Shown here piece after piece: positions 44,914 to 54,000 of a DNA stretch of 64,000 nucleotides. The translations under genes and the position numbers were made by a program. The notes beneath the pieces are model-generated. The model was not told the origin of the DNA. It did no database searches and was given only the letters and a program-made list of their open reading frames with translations. Positions within the stretch are counted from its first letter, which is position 1. Every line of letters begins with the position of its first letter. The stretch comes from Elusimicrobia bacterium RIFCSPLOWO2_02_FULL_39_32 (GTDB taxonomy: Bacteria; Elusimicrobiota; Elusimicrobia; 2-02-FULL-39-32), in assembly GCA_001800135.1 (NCBI GenBank), contig MGUU01000018.1:52426-116425 (forward strand). The letters run 5' to 3'.

Positions 44914-45300
44914 TTAATGTGAGGGAACCTCGGTTTTTAAGAATTCCTGATATTGGTCGTATGTCATTAGATTTTGTAATTCATTTGCATCCTTAATTTC
45001 TAATTGAAAGAACCATCCATTTTCATAAGGGGACTGGTTCACCAGACTTGGATCTTTGGCAACATTCTCATTCACCGTTATGACTTTTCCTGAACAAGGA
45101 GCGTAAATAGGGAAGGCTGCTTTTACAGATTCAATGCTGCCTGCTTCCTCTTCTTTTGCTAAAGATTTGCCAATAGAGGGAAACTCCACAAATACCACAT
45201 CCGTGATTTCTTTTTGAGCATGTTCAGAAATTCCAACTTTACCATCAGGTGAAATCCATTCATGCGTTTTTGCAAATTTAAGATGATTTAAGTTTAGCAT
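44914..45300 (-). CDS. gcvH: Glycine cleavage system H protein
   Basis: GcvH carries the lipoyl arm that shuttles the aminomethyl intermediate among the P, T and L proteins. The 128 residues are typical, with the lipoylation site K60 in GSIESVKA and the C-terminal ENGWFFQLEI. The lipoylation enzymes LipA and LipM are encoded in the same operon. Confidence 0.95.
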   Translation of the reverse strand: MLNLNHLKFAKTHEWISPDGKVGISEHAQKEITDVVFVEFPSIGKSLAKEEEAGSIESVKAAFPIYAPCSGKVITVNENVAKDPSLVNQSPYENGWFFQLEIKDANELQNLMTYDQYQEFLKTEVPSH

Positions 45301-45389
45301 CTATTTTCTCCTATATTTACCTTTCATAAGCCTGCATTCCATTTTCAAAATCTGTCCAATAAATTAAGCGGTACTACAGGCACTCCTAA

Positions 45390-46487
45390 CTAATTGGGCA
45401 GCGCTTTATTATAAAAAGGCAATTTGGTGACTTCCGCAGGGATTTTTTTTCCATTGCACTCAATGGAAAAATTTCTTTCCAGATTTAAAGGAACATAGCC
45501 AAGCGCGATCCCTATTTTAAGCATGGGTGAAAAAGTTCCACTGGTCACTTGCCCAACAACTTCTTCCTGATAAAATATTTTTGAACCATGGCGCGGTATG
45601 CCCCGATCCTTTAGTTTAAAAGCCAGCAGATGCTTTTTAAGCTCTCCGTTTTTTTGTTTTAAGAGAGACTCTTTACCAATAAAATTTTCTTTGTTTAATT
45701 TAACCACCCAGCTTGGGCCAGATTCCATGGAGGTATGTTCTTCATCCACATCGTTACCATAAAGTAAGTAGCCTGCTTCTAAACGCAGTGTATCTCTTGC
45801 GCCTAAACCGCAAGGCAGGAGATTAACTTCTTTTCCTTCAAAAAGAATTTTTTCCCAAAGTTCTAAAGTATTTGCTTCAGGCAGAATGATCTCCAATCCA
45901 TCTTCGCCCGTATATCCAGTTCTGCAAAAAAACATTGTTTTATTTTGAATGTTTTCAGTTAAACATTCATGGCGCGCAGGTATATTTTTAAATAGTTTTG
46001 AAGCGATGCTAATCGCTTTAGGTCCTTGTAATGCGATCATGCCAAAAGAATCGCTTTCATTTTGTATGGTCACATCTCCTTCTTTTTGTTTTGTCATCCA
46101 ATCAAAATCTTTGTTAGCAGTAGAAGCGTTCACAACCACCAGATATTGATTTAAAGCTAATGAATATACAAAAATGTCATCCACTACGCCACCTTGAGTG
46201 TTACAGATATGAGAATAAATGGCATGGCCAACTCTACATTTTGAAATGTCATTGGTGCAAATTTTTTGTAAAAAATTAAGGGCTCCGGTTCCTTCCACAA
46301 AAATCTGCCCCATGTGGGAAATATCAAAGATGCCGGCATTTTTTCGCACCGCAAGATGCTCCTCGACAATGCTGGTATAAAGCACAGCCATTTCCCAGCC
46401 AGCAAATTCCACGCATTTAGCTCCATTTTTTTTGTGCCAGTCATTCAGAGGCGTGCGTTTTAGGTGGGGTTCAATGTGCGTTTTCAT
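45390..46487 (-). CDS. gcvT: Glycine cleavage system T protein (aminomethyltransferase)
   Basis: GcvT transfers the methylene group from lipoylated GcvH to tetrahydrofolate and releases ammonia. The 365 residues carry the family signatures FDISHMGQI, the folate-site FFCRTGYTGEDGLEI and CGLGARDTLRLEAGYLLYG. It overlaps lipA by 17 bases and is 89 bases from gcvH. Confidence 0.95.
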   Translation of the reverse strand: MKTHIEPHLKRTPLNDWHKKNGAKCVEFAGWEMAVLYTSIVEEHLAVRKNAGIFDISHMGQIFVEGTGALNFLQKICTNDISKCRVGHAIYSHICNTQGGVVDDIFVYSLALNQYLVVVNASTANKDFDWMTKQKEGDVTIQNESDSFGMIALQGPKAISIASKLFKNIPARHECLTENIQNKTMFFCRTGYTGEDGLEIILPEANTLELWEKILFEGKEVNLLPCGLGARDTLRLEAGYLLYGNDVDEEHTSMESGPSWVVKLNKENFIGKESLLKQKNGELKKHLLAFKLKDRGIPRHGSKIFYQEEVVGQVTSGTFSPMLKIGIALGYVPLNLERNFSIECNGKKIPAEVTKLPFYNKALPN

Positions 46488-47334
46488 AAATCATTTCATC
46501 CGCATGAAAAGAAGATCGGATCTTTGGTCCGCAAAAAATTTTTTCAAAACCCAGCTCTTCAGCCATTTTTTTAATTTGATTAAACTCTTCCAGAGTGTAG
46601 AATTTTTGAACAGGAAGATGTTTAAAAGAGGGTTGAAGATATTGCCCTACTGTGAGAAGCTGCGCTTTTGATTTTCTTAAATCCAGCAAGGTTTGGTACA
46701 TTTCATTTAGGCTCTCGCCCAGCCCGACCATGATTCCGGATTTTGTTTTAATGTTCGGCTGATATAGGGAAGCGTTTTTAAGAACTTTTAAGGATCTTGA
46801 ATAAGTTGCTTTTGCCCGGACTTGTTGGGTAAGCCTTTCCACTGTTTCAATATTATGATTAAAAATATTTGGTTTGCTTTCTAACACGATTTTAAGCGAT
46901 TCCTCATCACCTTTTAAATCACTGATAAGAATTTCTATGGTAAGGTCTGGAAGATTATTTTTAAGGAGATTAATAGTTTGGGCAAATTGGGAAGCTCCGC
47001 CATCTTTTAAATCGTCTCGGGCAGGAGCGGTAAGCACCAGATGTTTTAGTTTCAGTTCTTTTACAGCTTTTAGAATGCGCTGCGGTTCATCCAATTCTGG
47101 CGCAAGAGGGACACCAGTTTTTTCCGCGCAAAAATTACAATGTCTGGTGCATAAATCCCCTAAGATTTGTAAGGTAAGGGTTCCTCGAGCGTAGCAGTCT
47201 GTGCGGTTAGGACATTTTGCCTCTTCACATACGGTATGGAGTTGTTGCTGCGAGAGCGTATCTAATAGTTTAAAAAAAACAGGTCCGCTAGGTATTTTTT
47301 GACGAAAAAGAACTGGAAGAGGGAAAGAGCGCAT
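46471..47334 (-). CDS. lipA: Lipoyl synthase
   Basis: LipA inserts two sulfurs into the octanoyl chain on GcvH and similar proteins, using two [4Fe-4S] clusters. The auxiliary cluster motif CX4CX5C is in CEEAKCPNRTDC and the radical-SAM CX3CX2C is in CTRHCNFC. The C-terminal serine ligand is in IRSSFHA, with Phe in place of the usual Tyr after RSS. The 287 residues are on the short side but complete. It overlaps gcvT by 17 bases and starts 11 bases after lpdA. Confidence 0.94.
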   Translation of the reverse strand: MRSFPLPVLFRQKIPSGPVFFKLLDTLSQQQLHTVCEEAKCPNRTDCYARGTLTLQILGDLCTRHCNFCAEKTGVPLAPELDEPQRILKAVKELKLKHLVLTAPARDDLKDGGASQFAQTINLLKNNLPDLTIEILISDLKGDEESLKIVLESKPNIFNHNIETVERLTQQVRAKATYSRSLKVLKNASLYQPNIKTKSGIMVGLGESLNEMYQTLLDLRKSKAQLLTVGQYLQPSFKHLPVQKFYTLEEFNQIKKMAEELGFEKIFCGPKIRSSFHADEMIYENAH

Positions 47335-47345
47335 GGAAAATAATT

Positions 47346-48713
47346 TTATCTTTCTAAAGCAACTTTAATGCCTTCAGAATATGTGGGGTGAGCAAAAATA
47401 ATATTTTTTAGTTCTTCCTTATTCATTTTTTTATCAATGGCAATGGAGAAAATATGGATCATTTCAGTGGCATGGGGTCCAATGATTTGAGCTCCAATAA
47501 TTTTACCATTTTTTTTCTCACACACAATTTGGATAAACCCCTCTGTCTCTCCTTCTGCTTGGGCTCTGCCTAAACCTTGAAAAAAAGATCTGTGGGATTC
47601 TGTTTCTATTTTTAAATGGTCGGCATCTTTCTTCCACATCCCTACAGAAGCAACTTCCGGCCAAGTATAGAGACATCGAGGGATGAGATTTTCATTGTAA
47701 ATTTGTTTTTCACCCAAAGCGTTGTTTGCCGCAATTTCACCTTGCTTAGAGCCGGCATGGGCTAGAAGAGATAAACCATTCACATCCCCAACAGCATAGA
47801 CATTTGGATTAGATGTTTCCAGATTTGAATTGACCTCAATGCCTTTATGGGAATATTTTATCTGCGCTTTTTCTAAAGAAAGTTCTGAACAATTTGGAAT
47901 TCTGCCTGCGCAGACTAAAATTTGATCCACCTCAATCTTTGAATGATCTGAAAGCGTCACAGTCCAGAAGCTGTTTGTTTTAAGGATTTCAATTGCAGTA
48001 AGGGAGGTATAGATTTTGATTCCTCTTTTTTCAAAAGATCTGGCAAGGCTATTTACAATTTGAGGATCTTCCCCGGGAAGAAGAGCTTTGGTTTTTTCAA
48101 TTAAAAAAATTTCTGAACCCAACTCTTTAAAAAAACAGGCAAACTCACAGCCAATAGCTCCGCCCCCAACAATTAGGATCCTTTTAGGAAGGTTTGTCAA
48201 ATCAAAAACTTTGTCTGAATCCAGCAGCTCTTTTTCAATCTTATCAAAAGGCGGGGGGAAAAAAGGTTTGGAGCCCACAGCAATAATCGCTTTATCAAAA
48301 GTAATTCTTTTTTCTTCTTTTAAGGACTTTACCATTATTTCCTGAGGAGAACTAAACTGCGCTTTACCAGAAATGATCTCAACCCCATGGGTTTTTATCT
48401 GTTTTTCTAAACTTGATCTTAAAAAAGCAACAATGCGCTCTTTCTCTTTTTTAATCTCTTGCCAAAGTTCGTTTTGAAGAGATCCAAAAGGAAAAGTTAA
48501 AGCAGCTTGGGTTTTAAAAGTGTTACGGAATAAGAAGAGTTTTTTGCCAAAGGAAAGCAGAGTTTTGGAAGGGATACAACCTCGATTTAAGCACAAGCCG
48601 CCAACAAACTCTTTTTCTATTAAGTGGATTCTAGCGTTTTTTTTGGCAGCTGCGCGCGCAGCAGTTTCCCCTGCAGGACCTCCGCCAATAATAACTAGAT
48701 TAACTTTAATCAT
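47346..48713 (-). CDS. lpdA: Dihydrolipoyl dehydrogenase (L protein)
   Basis: This 455-residue flavoprotein reoxidises dihydrolipoyl groups. It has the FAD site GGGPAGETAARAAAKK at the N terminus, the redox-active disulfide in GGLCLNRGCIPSK, the NAD site GGGAIGCEFACFF and the C-terminal active-site HAHPTYSE-like sequence (here FAHPTYSEG). It starts 69 bases after livJ and leads into lipA, completing the P, H, T and L set in one operon. Confidence 0.95.
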   Translation of the reverse strand: MIKVNLVIIGGGPAGETAARAAAKKNARIHLIEKEFVGGLCLNRGCIPSKTLLSFGKKLFLFRNTFKTQAALTFPFGSLQNELWQEIKKEKERIVAFLRSSLEKQIKTHGVEIISGKAQFSSPQEIMVKSLKEEKRITFDKAIIAVGSKPFFPPPFDKIEKELLDSDKVFDLTNLPKRILIVGGGAIGCEFACFFKELGSEIFLIEKTKALLPGEDPQIVNSLARSFEKRGIKIYTSLTAIEILKTNSFWTVTLSDHSKIEVDQILVCAGRIPNCSELSLEKAQIKYSHKGIEVNSNLETSNPNVYAVGDVNGLSLLAHAGSKQGEIAANNALGEKQIYNENLIPRCLYTWPEVASVGMWKKDADHLKIETESHRSFFQGLGRAQAEGETEGFIQIVCEKKNGKIIGAQIIGPHATEMIHIFSIAIDKKMNKEELKNIIFAHPTYSEGIKVALER

Positions 48714-48782
48714 TTAGTTGGGAGTGTGAACTTTCTCGATTTCTCTTCAAGGACAGACAGATGAAAAAATGATTCGGGTTAA

Positions 48783-49937
48783 TCAATTCAGCGCTTGAAA
48801 ACTTTTATTTTTCACCACATAGATGCTGATCGCTTTATTTTTAGTATCCCCTTTTTCATCAAATTCAGTGGTGCCTAAGACTCCGTCATATCTTAAGGTT
48901 CTCATAAATTCAATCATTTTGGAATGATCCACCGCATCTGAATCAGGTTGAACTCCTGCTTTTTCCAAAGCCAGGATTGCGATCATAAAGGCTTCATAAG
49001 TGTAGTGATCATACGGTTGAAGGTCAGTAGCTTGAAATTTATTTTTATATTTTTCCAAAAAAGTTAAAGCAGAGGGAATTTTTTCTGGAGGAAGCCCCAC
49101 ATTGGTTATGTAGGCTCCTTCGCTGGCAGCGCCCGCGACTTTAAAAAATTCTTTGGTTTGCAGAGCATCTCCTGAAATAAAGAGCGATTTTATTCCTAAC
49201 TCTTTTGCCTGTTTAGCAATCAGCCCGCCTTCATTATAAATACCGCCAAAATAAATTGCATTTGGGTTTTGCGTTTTTATGCGCGTGAGCAAGGCTTTAA
49301 AATCTTTCTCGCCTACCGCAATCCCATCAAAAGAAAGAACTAAACCGTTTTTGGCAACAAATTCTTTTTGAAACTCTTCACACAAGCCTTGACCATAAGG
49401 TGTTTTGTCATGGATAATTGCAACAGTTCTTATCTTTAGGTTTTGAATCAGATATTGCGCCGCAAACTGGCCTTGCACATCGTCTGTGGTATTGACTCTA
49501 AAAACGTTTTTGTTCCATTTCCATGAAGGTTCTAACTGTTGCAAGGTCAATTTTGGATTCGTAGCAGCTGGGGTAATCATTAAAAGATTATTTCTTGCAT
49601 AAATTTGCGCGGCTGGAATGGAACAGCCAGAATTTAAATGGCCGACCACAGCCACAATATTAGGATCCGCGCTTATTTGATTGGCTACGTTCACTGCTTC
49701 TTTAGGATCTGCTCTATCGTCAAAACTTCGCAACTCGATTTTATATTTAAACCGTCCAGACTGATTCGCTTCTTCTATGGCCAGTTCTGCTCCGCGTCTC
49801 ATTCCCTGTCCCATGGCGGCAATATCTCCAGTTAAAGGCACTGCTATGGCAACGCGATAGACTTTTTCTTTTGATTTACAACTAAAGAAAACGGTTAAAA
49901 TAAAAATAAGAGTTAGAGATTTTAATTTATTCTGCAT
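48783..49937 (-). CDS. livJ: Branched-chain amino acid ABC transporter binding lipoprotein (LivJ-type)
   Basis: This is the substrate-binding lipoprotein of a Liv-type transporter. I start it at the ATG at 49937 (385 residues). That start puts a signal peptide first with the lipobox VFFSC (Cys20), and AAAGGA lies ten bases upstream; longer in-frame readings begin at a weak TTG. The mature part has VAIAVPLTGDIAAMGQGMR, the Leu/Ile/Val-binding fold and GVLGTTEFDEKGD near the end. It heads the long minus-strand operon whose last gene is livH. Substrate specificity cannot be assigned; glycine-linked amino acids are one possibility given the neighbours (inference). Confidence 0.9.
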   Translation of the reverse strand: MQNKLKSLTLIFILTVFFSCKSKEKVYRVAIAVPLTGDIAAMGQGMRRGAELAIEEANQSGRFKYKIELRSFDDRADPKEAVNVANQISADPNIVAVVGHLNSGCSIPAAQIYARNNLLMITPAATNPKLTLQQLEPSWKWNKNVFRVNTTDDVQGQFAAQYLIQNLKIRTVAIIHDKTPYGQGLCEEFQKEFVAKNGLVLSFDGIAVGEKDFKALLTRIKTQNPNAIYFGGIYNEGGLIAKQAKELGIKSLFISGDALQTKEFFKVAGAASEGAYITNVGLPPEKIPSALTFLEKYKNKFQATDLQPYDHYTYEAFMIAILALEKAGVQPDSDAVDHSKMIEFMRTLRYDGVLGTTEFDEKGDTKNKAISIYVVKNKSFQALN

Positions 49938-50122
49938 GATTAAGTTGTCCTTTGTCGGGTTTAGATTAGTTCCTTGCTTGGCGAGGAATCCATTTCGCAA
50001 TCCAACCGCTTTTCTTTGTTTCTTTAGTTTAAAAAACTATATCAAATTTTCTGATCTTATTTCCACTATCTAAATTTATCTAATATCTATAATAAAGAAG
50101 TTGTGGTGGGAAGGCAGGTTTT

Positions 50123-50503
50123 CTATTTTTTTTCTAATAAAGGCAGGATTGCTTTTAAAAATTCTTTTGCATCTTCAACTTTTTGGGATGCAACGGAACC
50201 AATCACATCGTCTGAAATCGCATAATCGGCCATTTCTCTAACCCTGCGAGCATCAATAAGCATTTCATGAAATTTTGGATCAATCTCCTTGGTTCTAGCA
50301 AAATGATAACCAAAACTTGATTCAACCGCAGAATGTTTGACTACCTCTATTCCTCTAGATATTAATAAAGCTTGTGTAGCATAAAATATTGAATAATAGG
50401 CTTTGCTTGCCGCATGAGAAAAGTAACGGTCTTTAAGAAGTTTTTGAGACACCTCAATCGCTTCTTCTGACTTTTTGATTAACTGCGCAACCTGTTCGGT
50501 CAT
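50123..50503 (-). CDS. HEPN-domain protein (partner of MNT)
   Basis: The 126 residues form an all-helical HEPN domain with AYYSIFYATQALLISRG and the R-X6-H arrangement R50...H57 (RGIEVVKH), matching the motif of RNase-type HEPN toxins. It overlaps the upstream nucleotidyltransferase gene by four bases, the classic HEPN/MNT toxin-antitoxin organisation in which the nucleotidyltransferase AMPylates and neutralises the HEPN protein. This is a family-level inference here. Confidence 0.87.
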   Translation of the reverse strand: MTEQVAQLIKKSEEAIEVSQKLLKDRYFSHAASKAYYSIFYATQALLISRGIEVVKHSAVESSFGYHFARTKEIDPKFHEMLIDARRVREMADYAISDDVIGSVASQKVEDAKEFLKAILPLLEKK

Positions 50504-50829
50504 ATTTGGATGCCGTCTCTCATCACATGTTTATAAAATATAAAACCTTTTTGAAAGGCATCTTTAAATTTGGAGTCATTGAATACTTTTAAAGAAATAA
50601 TAGGGTTAAAATTATGATCCCACATGACTTGATATGCGATGTTATACATTTTTTTTTCAATGGATAAATCTTTTTCATCTATGAGAGCAACAACATCCAG
50701 GTCAGAGTCAGAAGATGCATCGCCCCTTGCGCGGGAACCAAAGGCAATTAACTGCTTTAAGTGCTTCTTGATATCTATGGGAAGCCTTTGTTTGAATTCT
50801 AATAGTAGATTCTTATCCTCATCTAGCAT
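50500..50829 (-). CDS. Minimal nucleotidyltransferase (MNT) domain protein
   Basis: The 109 residues carry the nucleotidyltransferase signature GSRARGDASSDSDLD, with the two metal-binding aspartates of the DxD type. It precedes the HEPN gene with a four-base overlap. The predicted -10 box lies eight bases before the ATG, so the message may be leaderless or nearly so. Its divergent promoter overlaps the repeat elements of giant gene 2. Confidence 0.87.
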   Translation of the reverse strand: MLDEDKNLLLEFKQRLPIDIKKHLKQLIAFGSRARGDASSDSDLDVVALIDEKDLSIEKKMYNIAYQVMWDHNFNPIISLKVFNDSKFKDAFQKGFIFYKHVMRDGIQI

Positions 50830-50836
50830 GTCAGGG

Positions 50837-50865
50837 ATTATATCACAGGGGTAAAAATGTTACAA
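50837..50865 (-). promoter_or_regulatory. Divergent MNT/HEPN promoter overlapping giant-gene-2 repeats
   Basis: On the minus strand TTGTAA (50860-50865) is separated by 17 bp from TATAAT (50837-50842), which lies eight bases before the MNT start codon. The -35 element sits inside the first TGTTACA repeat of the giant gene 2 promoter (50858-50864), so a protein bound to that repeat could also affect the toxin-antitoxin pair. Confidence 0.5.
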
Positions 50866-50912
50866 ATTTGTTACAAAAAGTTGAAGAATTGTTGGGGAAC
50901 TTTGTTTATAAT
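50858..50912 (+). promoter_or_regulatory. Shared giant-gene promoter, copy 3
   Basis: TGTTACA occurs at 50858-50864 and 50869-50875, TTGAAG at 50881-50886 and TATAAT at 50907-50912, with the same spacing as copies 1 and 2. Giant gene 2 starts at 51016, so its leader would be about 97 bases. Confidence 0.78.
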
Positions 50913-50918
50913 TCTAAC

Positions 50919-50946
50919 ATAGGCGTTAACAGATAGGCGCTAACAG
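50919..50946 (+). repeat. Tandem 14-bp repeat in the giant gene 2 leader
   Basis: ATAGGCGTTAACAG (50919-50932) is followed directly by ATAGGCGCTAACAG (50933-50946), differing at one base. It begins at the expected transcription start, so it may be an operator or an RNA element. Nothing similar is seen in the leader of giant gene 1. Confidence 0.7.
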
Positions 50947-51015
50947 CGATATAAAATGAAGCGCTATTTTTTTAAGATCAAGAATAAAATTAGAAAATAA
51001 TAGAGAATAAAAAGT

Positions 51016-54000
51016 ATGATTTATTTTTGGACTAATCATCGGAATCGGAACTATTTGCAGCTAACCGCAGGGTTGGTTGCGATTAGTTTTTTATTTACCA
51101 CAGTTTCTGCTCCATTCGCCAATGCCCGCCTCTTTGGAGCTGCAAAGGAACAACACCCTCTTTCAAAAACATTTGAAACCTATGCGCAAAATCTGGAAAA
51201 ACTAAAAATTGAAGATAAAACGTCTCGCAAACAGATCAGCAATCTTGTAGATGCGCTAAAGAACAGACTTTCTTTTGTAGGACCAGTCAAGAAAAATGGG
51301 AAATCTTATCTCTTTGGCTCATATCGTGGGGATCAAGCGCGAATCAATTTCATCCTGCAAGTTTCACCAGTAGAGGAGATTAAAGGAACAGTTTTCAAAG
51401 GTTCGGAAGCTAGAGAAGCGATAGATACTTTAAGGGATATGCCTGGTAGTTTTTTAGGAGTGACTCAAGGGACTCAAAGAGATCCTAAACATCTTCCTTT
51501 TTTTAAGATTCTTAGAGCCTTTTTGTTTGAGCAAGGTCAGAGGGTAGTGGAGATGCATGCGGATAGAGAAGCGCGAAGATTTGCTTTAGAACAGTCTCCC
51601 TTTGAGGTTGGAGAGGAAGAGGTGTCTAAAGAGGGTATCTTAAACCTATGGGGTAAACATTTTGGGATTGATCCTCGAATTCAAGATAGGAGACTTTATT
51701 TCACAAGAAAAGAAAGATCAATTCTAACACACCGCTCAAAGCCAAGATTAGGCAAGTCAAGAAGAGAGAGTGCAAGACCACCAGAAGAATCAAGAAAAAG
51801 AACAAGAGCGTTATCCAATCATTCTGTAAGAGGACTGAGAAGAACAAATGTAAAACGTTTCGTGCTGTCTGTATTAAAAGCTCCATTATTTATTTTGGGA
51901 GTAGTGGGGATGGGTTCTAGTGGCGGCTCAAGCGGTTCAGGCGGAGAAATAGGGGAACCTCTAGCTGAAACAGAGGAATGGGAGGTTATAGGGGAGATGG
52001 GGACTGGGCCAGGTGAGTTTGATAACCCTGTAGGCATAGCATTTGATCCTGAAGGAAATCTCTGGGTTACTGATGCCAACAATAACAGATTGCAGATGAG
52101 GGACAATAATACTGGAAACTGGCATGTGGTTGGGGAGGAAGGAACCAAGCCGGGACAGTTTAATGATCCTCAGGGAATTGTTTTCGACTCCGATGGGAAT
52201 CTTTGGGTGGCGGATAAAGGTAATAGCCGCTTACAGAGAAGAGATAAAGATACCGGAGATTGGACTGTCACTGGGGAGGGTGTGTTTATAGAACCCGTAC
52301 AAGTTAATATTTTAAAAGGGGATATATATGTAGTGGATATTGCACAATCTTGCTTTAAAAAGATGAATAAAGATACAGGGAAATGGATTGATGATGAGAG
52401 TTTTGGTAACCCTAATGGCGAAGGAGCGGTTGATGCTAGAGATTATATTCGTGGAGATGCGCGTGATTCTGAGGGAAAATATTGGGAGGTGTCAAGGGAT
52501 CATTCTTTACAGGTAACTAAGAGAGATAGAGCAACAGGGAAAATGACTGTTCTCAAGGTTGGGAGATTTGGGACAGGGCCGGGTGAATTCCATAATCTGC
52601 GTTATATAGCTTTTGACACTGAAGGGAATCTCTGGGTAGCGGATTCAGGGAATCACAGACTACAAGTTCGCAAGGTTTCCAAAGAAGCTGCTCTAACTCC
52701 ATTTCAAACTCCATCAGGTAGTTCCTTCCCTGCACCTGAACTCAAAGGAGAGGATTCAACTAAAGGCGCTGTTGTGTTGAGCGCATTAGATAAAGAGAGA
52801 TTAATAGCTGAGCTTAAAGAGATGGCGGCGGAAGTAGAAGCGCTACTTGCAAAGTCAGAGATCACACCAGAAGATCTAGCGAGAGCGCAAGAGCTGGCTG
52901 AATTATCAGATGCGAAAGTACAGAGTATAGCAGGATTAGAACCTTCACAAGTTAGAGATGCGGGAGAGGAATCTGATTCTCAAACAGGAAATGTGTTCCT
53001 TACTTTAGAATGGACTGTAGTGGGAGGTAGGAAACCCGATAACACTTATAGAGATAACACTTATTTTGGTAGACCTAAAGATATTGCATTTGATTCTGAA
53101 GGAAATCCTTGGGTAACAGAGCGTAATACATTACAGATGAGGAATAAAAATACAGGAAAGTGGATTCGACTAGGAACATTTAAAAAAGGTAGAAAAAAAG
53201 GTGAGTTTAAAGACCCTGAAGGTATTGCATTTGATCCTGATGGGAATCTTTGGGTTGCTGATACTTATAACCACAGGATACAGAGGAGAGATAAAAATAC
53301 AGGGGAGTGGACTGTGATAGGAAGGAAAGGAGTTAGAAAAGGTGAGTTTTATTTGCCTTCTGGAATTGTATTTGATCCTGAGGGGAATCTTTGGGTAGCG
53401 GACACAGGAAATAACAGATTACAGAAGAGGGATAAAAATACAGGAAAGTGGACTGTAGTAGAAATGGAGAGTGTAGAATATGGTGGTTTTGGTAAACCTT
53501 GTGTGATCGCTTTCGATACAGAGGGGAATCTTTGGGTGTTGGATACATTAAATCACAGAATAGTGGTCAGATCTAAAAGTACCGGGGTTTGGATGGCAAT
53601 AGGAAAAGAGGGAACAGGGCCAGGTAAGTTTCGTTATCCTAAAGGTATGGCATTTGATCCTGAGGGGAATCTCTGGGTAGCGGACACAGACAATCAGAGA
53701 ATACAAATGAGGAATAAAAATACGGGAGAGTGGACTATGACAGGAGAAGCGTCGCAATATGCGCCAGAAGAAATAAAAAAAGTTCTAGAGGATCATACTT
53801 GTTCTTGGTCGCCACATGGTATTGCATTTGATGCTGATGGATATCTCTGGGTTGCTGATAACAGTAATGAGGTATTAGAAGTTAGTAAAAATCCTATAAA
53901 ATCTGCTCAATCTCAACTTTCACCCATAAAAGATTTTGAGGAATATAAATTCTACAAGGAATTCCATTTTCAGACGGGTATCGTATATGATGAAGCGGGA

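Noticed and set aside
44791..45389. Glycine riboswitch in the gcv operon gaps.
   Set aside because: The gaps at 44791-44913 and 45301-45389 and the livJ leader show no tandem aptamer-like core or terminator.
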